A stretch of DNA of 64,000 nt. Source: an uncultured Flammeovirgaceae bacterium (GTDB lineage: Bacteria; Bacteroidota; Bacteroidia; Cytophagales; Cyclobacteriaceae). Numbering within the stretch: the first letter of the stretch is position 1; each line of letters begins with the position of its first letter. The notes under the pieces are model-generated. The model did not search any database and was not told the origin of the DNA. It saw nothing but the letters and a program-made list of their open reading frames with translations. The stretch covers positions 62,001 to 126,000 of the forward strand of contig CAKZYA010000004.1 in assembly GCA_937883755.1 (NCBI GenBank), written 5' to 3'. The translations under genes and the position numbers were made by a program. Positions 27,581-36,022 of the stretch are shown piece after piece.

Positions 27581-28726
27581 TTAAAAGAACTCCTTCATTC
27601 GTTCAAAGAAACTTTTGTCACCTTTACCTGGCTGAGGCTGGAAATTGGGCGAGTTTCGAAGGTTTTCCAATATCTTTTTCTCTTCAGATGATAGACTTCT
27701 GGGAGTCCAAACGTTAACATGAATAAGTTGATCGCCTTTTCCGTAACCGTTAATATCCTGAATACCTTTGCCGCGCAAACGCAAAATTTTGCCACTTTGT
27801 GTACCTTGATCAATTTTGATCTTCACCTTACCATCAATGGTGGGTACTTCCACGGAAGTGCCCAGCGCGGCGTCTACAAAGCTTATATGGAGGTCGTAAA
27901 CGATGTTAGTTCCATCCCGTTTTAGTTCTTCATCCTCTTTTTCTTCAATAACGATGAGTAGATCGCCGGGTACGCCACCTCGTTTAGGAACATTTCCTTT
28001 TCCTGACATAGAAAGTTGCATACCTTCCCCAACACCTTCGGGAATTTTTACAGTGATTACCTCCTCTTCTAGGTTGCGGCCCTCCCCTCGACAAGTGCCA
28101 CAACGCTCGTCTACAATCTTACCTTCACCTCCACAATTAGGACAGGTATTAGTAGATACCATCTGACCGAGCATAGTATTGACTACTTTTCGGGTCTGAC
28201 CACTACCATTGCAGGTAGGGCAGGTTCTTAGAGCAGTACCATTTTCGGCACCATTGCCACCACAGGTATCACAGGTAGTGTACCGCTTTACTTTGATTTT
28301 CTTCTCAACTCCGTGGGCAATTTCATCTAGCGTAAGCTTCAGCTTGATGCGTAGGTTAGAACCTCGTCGCTGACGAGAAGAACGCCCTCCGCCACCGAAG
28401 AAGCTCTCGAAGGGGCTACCGCTACCACCGAAAATATCGCCGAATTGGGAGAAGATATCATCCATGGACATACCACCGCCACCAAAGCCGCCCGTCCCAC
28501 CACGCATACCATCGTGACCGAATTGGTCGTAACGTTGACGTTTTTCGGGATCGCCCAGCACTTCATAAGCCTCAGCCGCTTCTTTAAATTGATCCTCTGC
28601 TTCGGGGTTATCCGGGTTTTTATCCGGGTGAAATTTTATTGCAGTTTTGCGGTACGCTTTCTTAATTTCTTCAGGGGTTGCATCGCGGGATACACCCAGA
28701 ATTTCGTAGTAATCTCTTCTTGCCAT
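27581..28726 (-). CDS. dnaJ: Chaperone DnaJ
   Basis: Hsp40 co-chaperone that stimulates DnaK ATPase and delivers substrates. It has a J domain with HPD (FHPDKNPDN), a Gly/Phe-rich linker ([20 protein letters not shown]), four CxxCxGxG-type zinc motifs ([32 protein letters not shown]), and C-terminal peptide-binding and dimerisation domains. The start was set at ATG 28726 ([10 protein letters not shown]) rather than the upstream ATG at 28741, which overlaps the grpE stop; this leaves a 4-base gap. It is cotranscribed with grpE. Confidence 0.97.
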   Translation of the reverse strand: MARRDYYEILGVSRDATPEEIKKAYRKTAIKFHPDKNPDNPEAEDQFKEAAEAYEVLGDPEKRQRYDQFGHDGMRGGTGGFGGGGMSMDDIFSQFGDIFGGSGSPFESFFGGGGRSSRQRRGSNLRIKLKLTLDEIAHGVEKKIKVKRYTTCDTCGGNGAENGTALRTCPTCNGSGQTRKVVNTMLGQMVSTNTCPNCGGEGKIVDERCGTCRGEGRNLEEEVITVKIPEGVGEGMQLSMSGKGNVPKRGGVPGDLLIVIEEKEDEELKRDGTNIVYDLHISFVDAALGTSVEVPTIDGKVKIKIDQGTQSGKILRLRGKGIQDINGYGKGDQLIHVNVWTPRSLSSEEKKILENLRNSPNFQPQPGKGDKSFFERMKEFF

Positions 28727-28730
28727 AATA

Positions 28731-29342
28731 TTAAGATCCAATCACAACCTTGGCGTAACGCAGTACTTTTTCTCCCAGAAAGTAGCCACTTTCAATCACA
28801 TCAACTACCTTACCTTTCAATTCCTCACTGGGCGCGGGGGTTTGAACAACTGCTTCGTGGTATTCGCTATCGAAATCACTGCCCTGCGCTACATCCATCC
28901 GGGTTAATCCCTTCTGTTCCAAGATCTTTATCATCTTCTGATGTACCAGTTGTATGCCTTCGTACATTGGAGCTACTGCTTCGTTTTCTTTAAAGATATC
29001 TAGCGAACGCTCAAAGTCGTCAATTACTGGCAGTAGTGCTGACATAATGTCTCCGCTAGCAGTTTTCACCAACTCCAGCCGTTCTTTAGAAGTACGCCGA
29101 CGGTAATTCTCAAATTCAGCGTACAGACGCAGGTATTTATCTTTGGCTTCGGTCAGGGCAACACTCACATTGACTTCTTCTGTCTCTTGTTCCTTCTCTT
29201 CTTTTTCTTCTTCTAACTCTTCAAATGGATTGGCTGAGTTTTTTACTTCATTTTCCTCAGCGATGTCACGCTCAACTTCTTCGTTGGCAGTTTTATCTTC
29301 AGTCATAGGGTCTTGCGGGTTTTGGTTCTTCTTATCTACCAT
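28731..29342 (-). CDS. grpE: Nucleotide exchange factor GrpE
   Basis: Releases ADP from DnaK. An acidic, Glu-rich N-terminal tail of about 65 residues is followed by the coiled-coil region ([20 protein letters not shown]) and the C-terminal beta wing ([20 protein letters not shown], then [31 protein letters not shown]). It has 203 residues. It is the first gene of the grpE-dnaJ pair. A palindrome (29378-29394) lies about 40 bases upstream of its start. Confidence 0.96.
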   Translation of the reverse strand: MVDKKNQNPQDPMTEDKTANEEVERDIAEENEVKNSANPFEELEEEKEEKEQETEEVNVSVALTEAKDKYLRLYAEFENYRRRTSKERLELVKTASGDIMSALLPVIDDFERSLDIFKENEAVAPMYEGIQLVHQKMIKILEQKGLTRMDVAQGSDFDSEYHEAVVQTPAPSEELKGKVVDVIESGYFLGEKVLRYAKVVIGS

Positions 29343-29377
29343 TGTTTAAAACTTTTGGTTCAAGAACATCCACCAAG

Positions 29378-29394
29378 TGGCAACTTTTTTGCCA
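29378..29394 (-). promoter_or_regulatory. Palindrome upstream of grpE
   Basis: TGGCAA-N5-TTGCCA sits 36-52 bases upstream of the grpE start and overlaps CCAC-N3-GTGG (29370-29380). It is not a CIRCE element (TTAGCACTC-N9-GAGTGCTAA). It may be a heat-shock operator or a weak terminator for obgE. Confidence 0.4.
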
Positions 29395-29422
29395 AGCTCA
29401 TTTTTATGTCAGATTGGCAGAA

Positions 29423-30415
29423 CTAGGCGTGCAACGTTTGCCAGATTAAATCTTTTAGTTCGGTGATTTGGTAGTTCTGAGCCGAAGAAATGAATAGGAA
29501 AGGAATTGGTACGTCTATTTCTGCTTGAATAGCTTCCCGTAGCTCTTGATCTAGCAGGTCGGCTTTAGAGATTGCCAATAAGCGCTTTTTGTCCATCATC
29601 TCCGGATTATAGGCTTCTAATTCGTTCAGTAGCGTTTGGTATTCTTGGTTGATATCATCAGCGTCCGCCGGAATTACAAATAGCAGTATAGAGTTTCGCT
29701 CGATATGGCGAAGAAAACGAGTACCTAGTCCGCGACCTTCAGCTGCCCCCTCGATAATTCCAGGGATATCCGCCACTATGAACGACTGAAAGTCTCGGTA
29801 TTCTACTACTCCTAAATTAGGTGTGAGCGTAGTGAACGGGTAATCGGCAATTTCGGGTTTTGCCGCTGAGATAACCGATAGTAAGGTGGATTTTCCAGCA
29901 TTCGGAAAACCAATCAGACCGACATCAGCTAAAACTTTTAACTCTAAGATGAACCAAGCCTCTTTGGCAGGCTCACCCGGTTGGGCATAATGAGGAGACT
30001 GATTAGTAGAAGATTTAAAATGATCATTTCCTAGGCCTCCGCGACCGCCTTCCAGAATGATGACTTCCTGACCATTTTCAGTAATTTCAGCTACTACTTC
30101 CTCGGATTCATCAAGACGGACAATAGTTCCTAGTGGAACGTCCAGTACTATATCTTCACCCTGAGCCCCAGATTTGCGGGATGGCCCACCACCTTCGCCT
30201 TTCTTAGCCATTACATGCTTGCGGTACTTCAGGTGAAGTAGTGTCCAGAGCTGGGTATTGCCTCGTAGGATGATGTGACCGCCTCGCCCGCCATCTCCAC
30301 CGTCAGGGCCACCCTTGGGAACAAACTTTTCGCGCCGAAAGTGAGCTGACCCAGCGCCTCCTTGCCCCGAGCGAGCATGAAATTTTACGTAGTCAATGAA
30401 GTTAGGGGAAGACAC
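29423..30415 (-). CDS. obgE: GTPase Obg/CgtA
   Basis: Ribosome-associated GTPase for 50S assembly and stress control. The Gly-rich Obg domain (about residues 1-158: [29 protein letters not shown]) is followed by the G domain with GFPNAGKST (G1), DYPFTTLTP (G2), DIPGIIEGA (G3) and SKAD (G4). It has 330 residues and no C-terminal OCT extension. The hpt, adk, obgE order on one strand is common in Bacteroidota. Confidence 0.96.
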   Translation of the reverse strand: MSSPNFIDYVKFHARSGQGGAGSAHFRREKFVPKGGPDGGDGGRGGHIILRGNTQLWTLLHLKYRKHVMAKKGEGGGPSRKSGAQGEDIVLDVPLGTIVRLDESEEVVAEITENGQEVIILEGGRGGLGNDHFKSSTNQSPHYAQPGEPAKEAWFILELKVLADVGLIGFPNAGKSTLLSVISAAKPEIADYPFTTLTPNLGVVEYRDFQSFIVADIPGIIEGAAEGRGLGTRFLRHIERNSILLFVIPADADDINQEYQTLLNELEAYNPEMMDKKRLLAISKADLLDQELREAIQAEIDVPIPFLFISSAQNYQITELKDLIWQTLHA

Positions 30416-30649
30416 GGGGTATTGGATGAATTGTTAGATGGTTCAATTGTCCGACTGAAGAGTGTTTTTTAGGAAGTAGGGAGTGAGTATTAGGTTTTAG
30501 AAATAGCTGAGCTTCCGGCACCCGGTTAAATAGCTATTAGTAGTCACTTGGTTGCAGGTTTTTACGCGTTCTCAACCATGCACAATGACCTTAAACTTGT
30601 AACCTTCGCGGTAGCTGCTGCTGACCTTTAGCCTTATACCTTCAACCCT

Positions 30650-31228
30650 TTACCTTTCTAACTGCTCAATGGCTTGTTTAATTCTTTCGTAAATAGTATC
30701 AATACCACCTACACCATCTACGCTTTCATAACGACCCTGAGCTTCGTAGTAATTAGCCACAGGTAATGTCTCGGTTTGATAGACTTGCAAGCGAGTAGCA
30801 ATTTTCTCTCGGTTCTGGTCATCAGCTCGTCCCGAAGTCTTTCCTCGTTCTAGTAGCCGGCTAATAAGTTCATCGTCAGGTACAGAAAGAGCAATCATTC
30901 CCTTGATAGGAGTACTCTTTTTATTTAAAAGTTCATCGAGGGCTTCAGCCTGAGGAATAGTGCGGGGAAAGCCATCAAAGATAATTCCATTAGCGTTATT
31001 TTCTTCTTGTAGCTTATCGTCTACCATATCAATAACCAATTGATCAGGTACCAACCGGCCCTCATCCATAAATGCCTGAGCCTTTTTGCCCAGTTCCGTT
31101 CCTTCGCCTAAGTGTTTCCGGAATAAATCTCCGGTAGAAATATGGGTGAGGCCATAGTCCTCGATTAACTTTTGACTTTGCGTTCCTTTTCCGGCACCCG
31201 GAGGGCCGAATAGCACAATATTTAGCAT
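30650..31228 (-). CDS. adk: Adenylate kinase
   Basis: Converts AMP plus ATP to two ADP. It has the P-loop GPPGAGKGTQ, the AMP-binding HISTGDLFR, FDGFPRTIPQAEAL, and the lid region RLLERGKTSGRADDQ without zinc-binding Cys. At 192 residues it is the short-lid form. It lies between hpt and obgE with gaps of 233 and 364 bases, so it probably has its own promoter. Confidence 0.97.
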   Translation of the reverse strand: MLNIVLFGPPGAGKGTQSQKLIEDYGLTHISTGDLFRKHLGEGTELGKKAQAFMDEGRLVPDQLVIDMVDDKLQEENNANGIIFDGFPRTIPQAEALDELLNKKSTPIKGMIALSVPDDELISRLLERGKTSGRADDQNREKIATRLQVYQTETLPVANYYEAQGRYESVDGVGGIDTIYERIKQAIEQLER

Positions 31229-31592
31229 AGAAATATGAGTCTTAGTACGAATATAAAAGACAAGTTTACGATACTAGGTTCGGATTTGGAAATTTTATGT
31301 CAGGATAAGTACTATTAGATGATAGGTTGTTCCTAGTCTACGGTTAACAGACTGTAGTTCACAGTATTTTGACAACTCAATTATCCGACTGTTTAATGGT
31401 TAGAAGTTACAAGCCTCTGTGCGATTCACCGTCGGAGTGCAGCTTTTAGTTTTTATTTAATTTCAACCACACCCCAGTCTGGCGAGACCGTGTGGGAATC
31501 GAATCGCTGAAGCGACTGCACGGTGGCCTTAAACTTTTTAACTTGTTGATTTTTAACCGATTTCTTCCATCTTCCAATTCCGAACTTCCTGC
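31229..31592. other. Long hpt-adk gap with a possible structured RNA or repeat
   Basis: No gene fits here. The right half folds: an outer stem CACC (31427-31430)/GGTG (31522-31525) continues as GTGCAG (31437-31442)/CTGCAC (31516-31521). It encloses two hairpins: CCACAC/GTGTGG with inner GTCT-GGCG-AGAC (31467-31495), and TCGCT-GA-AGCGA (31504-31515). Phrases such as CAATTRTCCGACTG and CCTTAAACTT recur on the other side of adk (about 30443 and 30591), suggesting old intergenic repeats. Confidence 0.4.
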
Positions 31593-32126
31593 TTACTCTT
31601 CGCTCTTTAACTTGTAAATATCTGATAGGTTTCTACCAAAGCCATCGTAATCGAGTCCATAGCCTACCACAAAATCATTGGGGATTTGAAAACCTACATA
31701 GTTTAGGTCAAGTGTATGCTTAAGAGCTTCGGGTTTAAATAGTAGAGTGGCAATAGCTATACTTTCAGGATTTTGTTGGCGAAGTTGCTGGAGCAAGAAC
31801 TGAATAGTATTTCCTGAATCTACGATATCCTCTACTACTACAACGTGCCGTCCCTGGATAGAAACTTCCAACCCAATAAACTCTCGGTGTTCTCCACGAG
31901 ATTGCAATTGCTCATACGACTTCACCTTTACAAAGGTGATCTCAGAAGGGATACTGATGTGACGGGCTAAGTCAGCCATAAAAATGAAAGCACCATTGAG
32001 CACTGCAATAAAGATCGGGTCTTTTCCAGCGTAATCGCGGTTGATATCTTCGGCTAACTTGGCGAGTTGCTGCTGAATCGTTGCACGGGATAGGTATGGC
32101 TCAAAATCGAGATCTTTAATTTGCAT
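31593..32126 (-). CDS. hpt: Hypoxanthine phosphoribosyltransferase
   Basis: Purine salvage: hypoxanthine or guanine plus PRPP to IMP or GMP. The PRPP-binding motif VVVVEDIVDSGNTI is clear, with IFIAVLNGAFIFMADLARHI upstream and VGYGLDYDGFGRNLSDIY at the C terminus. It has 177 residues, typical. It starts 17 bases after the peptidase gene and may be cotranscribed with it. Confidence 0.95.
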   Translation of the reverse strand: MQIKDLDFEPYLSRATIQQQLAKLAEDINRDYAGKDPIFIAVLNGAFIFMADLARHISIPSEITFVKVKSYEQLQSRGEHREFIGLEVSIQGRHVVVVEDIVDSGNTIQFLLQQLRQQNPESIAIATLLFKPEALKHTLDLNYVGFQIPNDFVVGYGLDYDGFGRNLSDIYKLKSEE

Positions 32127-32143
32127 AGATCAGAGGTGGCAGT

Positions 32144-33094
32144 TTATAGGTGTTTCATCAGATACTGGTGCAGAGCAAACATATCTTGGGCATCTTGTCG
32201 ATGAACTTTCTCGTGAGGAGTGTGGGCATCGGCAACGGGTGCACCAATAAAGCACCAATTAAAAGGGTAGGGGGCAAGTTGTAGCTCTCGACCGTCACTA
32301 GAACCACTACCCTCTACTTCTAACTGATAACTAATGCCCGACTCTTCGGCTAAGGCTACAATATGACTTACAAAGGTACGGCGCGGAATATTCCGATCGC
32401 GAAGAGAGATAACGACTCCATCACCATGCTGTATTCCTTCCGTCACCCAGGTTACATCCGAGATTAGGCACTGGGAAACGCCGTACTCTTCAAAAATAAA
32501 TTTGGCTAAATAAGGCACTGAGCCACCTCCGTGTTCTTCCCAACAGCTAAATACCAAAATGCCGTCTTCTAAGGTCTTAGCCAGTTTGAGTAGATTCAGT
32601 ACACCTAAGCGGTTATCTAGGTAGCAGCTTTGGATGTACTCGTCCAACTCACGAAAATCACATTCGTACACTAGTTCAGTACCTCGGTCAATACCGCGCG
32701 CAAACTGGTATTTAGCTTGTTTGGGAGAATCTTTATCGGCTTGTTCAATCTGTAATTCACAAAGAATAGGGCCTAAGTGATCTTCCCCTACTAGTTTAGT
32801 CCCGGCTTCAGCTCGGGGGCTGCCGATAGGCACAAGCTGATCCTGGTAGCGCACGGTAAACCCCACTGAATCCATATGGGCAAATGCAGCAGTTCGGGGC
32901 TTTCCGAAAACTAGTAATAGACAGTCCTGAAAAGCAGCGTCTTGTATAACTTTAGGCTGATGTCGCCACTCCTGTTGGTGTTGGCGAATATAGGCCAGAA
33001 TATACTCTTTCAGGGAGACTTCATTCCCAGAAGGAGCAGGTATCTGGCAAAGTTGCTTCAGCGTTTTCCAGTCGGAAGCAGTCATTGTACTCAT
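32144..33094 (-). CDS. M42-like metallo-aminopeptidase
   Basis: Co-catalytic metallopeptidase fold of 316 residues. Probable metal ligands: His and Asp in AFAHMDSVGF, the bridging Asp in CYLDNRLGVLNL, the Glu pair in CWEEHGGGSVPY, Asp in LISDVTWV, and the last His in HTPHEKVHRQD. It starts WKTLKQLCQIPAPSGNEVSL, as M20/M42 peptidases do. The LDNRLG motif and the order favour M42 (glutamyl aminopeptidase/endoglucanase-like) over M20. There is no signal peptide, so it is cytoplasmic; substrate peptides are unknown. Confidence 0.78.
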   Translation of the reverse strand: MSTMTASDWKTLKQLCQIPAPSGNEVSLKEYILAYIRQHQQEWRHQPKVIQDAAFQDCLLLVFGKPRTAAFAHMDSVGFTVRYQDQLVPIGSPRAEAGTKLVGEDHLGPILCELQIEQADKDSPKQAKYQFARGIDRGTELVYECDFRELDEYIQSCYLDNRLGVLNLLKLAKTLEDGILVFSCWEEHGGGSVPYLAKFIFEEYGVSQCLISDVTWVTEGIQHGDGVVISLRDRNIPRRTFVSHIVALAEESGISYQLEVEGSGSSDGRELQLAPYPFNWCFIGAPVADAHTPHEKVHRQDAQDMFALHQYLMKHL

Positions 33095-33120
33095 CAGACT
33101 AAACTATTGCTGGCTGAAAA

Positions 33121-33507
33121 CTAAAACGGTAAATCATCTTCTTCGTCTGAGGCCGAGAGTAAGTTCTCGTTGTTGCTAGAGGAAGGAGCTGGTGTTTCGG
33201 CTGCTGGGGGCGGAGCGGTCGCTTCAGTAGCCGCTGGTTGTATACGCCAGGCTTGCAGTGAGTTAAAGTATTTTGTGACGCCTTGCCGATCTACCCATTT
33301 TCGTCCTTTCAGGTTGAAGCTAATAGTTAGTTCCTGACCTACCTGAAAGCTATTGAGCAAATCACAACGATCTTGAATACACTCAAACTTTAGGTACTCA
33401 GGGTACTGGGGGTTATCGGCGTATTCTACTACAAATTCGCGTTTTCGGAAGGTATCTGTCACTTGTGTGGTATCTGAGAGTTCAATAAGTTTTCCTTGAA
33501 TTTCCAT
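33121..33507 (-). CDS. DUF3127 OB-fold-like protein with SSB-type acidic C-terminal tip
   Basis: A 128-residue protein. Residues 1-90 match the DUF3127 pattern (MEIQGKLIELSDTTQV, YPEYLKFECIQDRCDLLNSF, LTISFNLKGRKWVDRQGVTK), a predicted small beta barrel. A disordered Pro/Ala/Ser-rich linker (about 92-117) leads to a tip ending EEDDLPF. That layout of OB-like domain, flexible linker and acidic tip with terminal Pro-Phe is the layout of bacterial SSB, whose tip recruits DNA repair proteins. A link to single-stranded DNA metabolism is inference. It lies upstream of the M42-like gene on the same strand. Confidence 0.82.
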   Translation of the reverse strand: MEIQGKLIELSDTTQVTDTFRKREFVVEYADNPQYPEYLKFECIQDRCDLLNSFQVGQELTISFNLKGRKWVDRQGVTKYFNSLQAWRIQPAATEATAPPPAAETPAPSSSNNENLLSASDEEDDLPF

Positions 33508-33842
33508 AGGTACATCCGGTTATGGTGCTTGATAAAAAGTTACAAAAATGTGGATTCATTTTGATTTAACAAACCCGAGTACTAATATTCAGACCGTTCA
33601 AAATTATTGGGACTAAAGAAATCATCATGTACTATTTGAATGGCTAATTACGGAAACGGTAGTTAAATAGATTCTCCGCTGGCAAACTAGCTATTTCCAA
33701 GTAGCTCTTCCTAAAGAAAAATATCTGATTAACAAAAACAGGTTCAGTTTTTGATACTTCAAAAGTAGGCTGCTTTAATCGGGATCAGCCAATAAGCAAA
33801 TTGATTTAGCGTTAACAAAAAACAGGATAACTTGATTGTGTT
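33508..33842. other. Divergent intergenic region, no gene seen
   Basis: This 335-base AT-rich gap separates divergent genes and must hold promoters in both directions. No RNA gene, repeat or convincing operator was seen. Confidence 0.4.
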
Positions 33843-34061
33843 ATGACTCTTGATTACATCATTCTCTTCTTTCTATTTCTATTAGCCCTTACGTTAGTAC
33901 TGCTGAAAATTGTTCGCAACGAACAATCAAATCGATCAAATAATGATGGTGGTCTACCTCTTGAGTGGGACGAGCCTGAGTTAGATCTACCTCCAGGAAT
34001 TATTTTGCCCATTGATGGGCCAGTACAAAAACCCGACGAAGATCCAGTCTTAGTTTCCTAA
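33843..34061 (+). CDS. Small single-span membrane protein, function unknown
   Basis: A 72-residue protein with one N-terminal membrane helix (residues 5-22, YIILFFLFLLALTLVLLK), a positively charged stop (KIVRNEQSNR), and an acidic Pro-rich tail (EWDEPELDLPPGIILPIDGP). No family was recognised. It is isolated between divergent and convergent neighbours. The hydrophobic-charged architecture and clean ATG support a real gene, but small ORFs of this kind can be spurious. Confidence 0.5.
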   Translation: MTLDYIILFFLFLLALTLVLLKIVRNEQSNRSNNDGGLPLEWDEPELDLPPGIILPIDGPVQKPDEDPVLVS

Positions 34062-34080
34062 GAAGCGGTTGCCCAAAGTT

Positions 34081-36015
34081 TTAGGTGGCTTTACGCAAGA
34101 CAATCTGCTGACGGTCAGTTTTTGCTACTTTCTGATAAAAATTCAGCAGTTCTTTATAGGACTCTGATGCAAAGGTGCCTCGGTTTCTAATAAATCTGCG
34201 AATGTAAACGATACTTCCCTGGTCTATCCGGTACTCGCTACGGTAGCTGCCAAACATCGACGATATTTCCGTGGCCTCGGGAGTAAATTCTGGGTACAGG
34301 CTCTCGGGCACTTGAATGACAATAGTATCAATTTCTGTGTAAGCCTGACGGATAACAATTGGATGCGTTCGTTCTTCAGTATTAGCAGGTAACCTTTCCA
34401 GATGCGTCATTACATTGGGGCTAAAAAACCAGCGCTTACCACTTACGCTAGCGTATCGATCTACTTCAATGGCCATAGTTTCGGTAGCTACTGGTAATCG
34501 CTTTTTATCCAAATTATACTCAAACTGGGTAATCCGAAAGTTCGGAATATCTACTTGCTGGTAAACGGCTTGCTTTTGTTCGCCTTCGTTGAGCCGGGTA
34601 ATGTTGGCAATATCATCGTATAATTGTCCAGAATAGTGAGTTTTTGCCCATAGCTTTCCATTCCCCGTATCATCTAGGCTTAAGGTAATATTTCTGATTT
34701 GCTGATTATCACTAGCCGAGTAAGCGGGTGTTTTTACAAGTTTCCCTCCGGCCTCATCTACCATTAGCACGTACCGATCATCAGTGAAGTCACCAAGGAA
34801 TCCAGAAGGTCTTGTCTGACTGGTACACTCCAACCAGATAGTATCCTGAGCAAGAGGTACTCCTAGAATGGCGTGGTTAAATTGCAAGCTAGGGAAGTCA
34901 GCAATAACTTTCCGAGCGGAAGACCCGGCATTTACTAATGTGTAGCGAGAATCGATACCGGCTATGGCTAGAATAGACTTCATATAGTTGGAGAGCGCTT
35001 TACAATCACCGTAGCCTAGTCGGTTCACCGTTTCTGCTGGAAAGGGCTGAAATCCTCCGATACCTAACTGAATACTGACGTAACGAGTTTTGCTCTGCAT
35101 ATACTCGTACAAATTTCGGATAATTTCGGTAGTGTCGGTCACACCAGAAATCAAGCTCTTAATTTCTTGTTGAGTGGTAACAGGCAGTTGATCCCGGCCT
35201 TCGTTTAAAGTATTAATCCATTCGCCAATTTTTTGCCAGCTATCTTGATTGCCAGTGTAGCCTTCGTAGCTAAATTCTACGGGGGCTATTTGTACCTGAG
35301 GCACTATTGAAAACAGGTTGGGGCGTAGTTTTTCTTGACCAATTGCTGGATGATTTTCAAGTTCCCACTGATAAAATTGTTGCCCCTCTTCAGACCAAGT
35401 TTTAGGTTCAGAGCTGTGTTGTAAATGATATCTAATTGGGAGACTTGCTGGAGCCACTACGGAAAATGTAGCCTTCTCTACAGATACATGAAAGTTATCA
35501 ATTGGTATCCAGTCGCGATAATCAAGCAAGCCATCGTGTTCTATCTCATAAGAATAAGCGATGGTGTAAGGGTACTGCGCTGCATTGTAATCAAAATATT
35601 TGACCCGGTTGTCTTCATAAATGGAGAAAGATGAAAACGCACTAACATCGTTTATTTCTTTGCTTTTAACTTTTTTTATTTCTTTTCCGAATGCATCATA
35701 AATGATGCATTGAACATTTTTGACTTTTCGCTGAGGGTCATAAAACACAGCAAAAAGGCCTTGCCCATCGCCGTTTTTGTTAAGAATAGTTATAGCTTGA
35801 TCCAACTGATAAGTAGCCTTATCAACCGAGTGAATAATAAACTGCTCTTTTTGGTTTCTGATAATCGCATTAGCATCCTGAGTAAGCTCAGCTGGAATAC
35901 TAGAAACCCGATAATCATCAGTGGCATATACTGAAGCACTAATAAGTAATGCTAATAGAGGCAGAAACCATCTCAAGAGAGAAGTTTGTAAATAACCTAG
36001 TGAAAGTAAGTGCAT
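34081..36015 (-). CDS. DUF3857 and transglutaminase-like exported protein (first of a pair)
   Basis: A 644-residue exported protein. The signal peptide (LLRWFLPLLALLISASVYA) is followed by DUF3857 (about residues 45-230) and a transglutaminase-like core with the papain-type Cys in RLGYGDCKALSNYMKSILAI and a His in SLQFNHAILGVPL. The C-terminal third is a beta-rich domain. Such proteins are very common in Bacteroidota and presumed periplasmic; their substrate is unknown. It lies 7 bases downstream of a second gene of the same architecture, probably an old tandem duplication. Confidence 0.85.
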   Translation of the reverse strand: MHLLSLGYLQTSLLRWFLPLLALLISASVYATDDYRVSSIPAELTQDANAIIRNQKEQFIIHSVDKATYQLDQAITILNKNGDGQGLFAVFYDPQRKVKNVQCIIYDAFGKEIKKVKSKEINDVSAFSSFSIYEDNRVKYFDYNAAQYPYTIAYSYEIEHDGLLDYRDWIPIDNFHVSVEKATFSVVAPASLPIRYHLQHSSEPKTWSEEGQQFYQWELENHPAIGQEKLRPNLFSIVPQVQIAPVEFSYEGYTGNQDSWQKIGEWINTLNEGRDQLPVTTQQEIKSLISGVTDTTEIIRNLYEYMQSKTRYVSIQLGIGGFQPFPAETVNRLGYGDCKALSNYMKSILAIAGIDSRYTLVNAGSSARKVIADFPSLQFNHAILGVPLAQDTIWLECTSQTRPSGFLGDFTDDRYVLMVDEAGGKLVKTPAYSASDNQQIRNITLSLDDTGNGKLWAKTHYSGQLYDDIANITRLNEGEQKQAVYQQVDIPNFRITQFEYNLDKKRLPVATETMAIEVDRYASVSGKRWFFSPNVMTHLERLPANTEERTHPIVIRQAYTEIDTIVIQVPESLYPEFTPEATEISSMFGSYRSEYRIDQGSIVYIRRFIRNRGTFASESYKELLNFYQKVAKTDRQQIVLRKAT

Positions 36016-36022
36016 AATGGGT

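Noticed and set aside
28445-28993. 182-residue plus-strand ORF across dnaJ and grpE
   Set aside because: It is antisense to two certain genes and has no recognisable motif.
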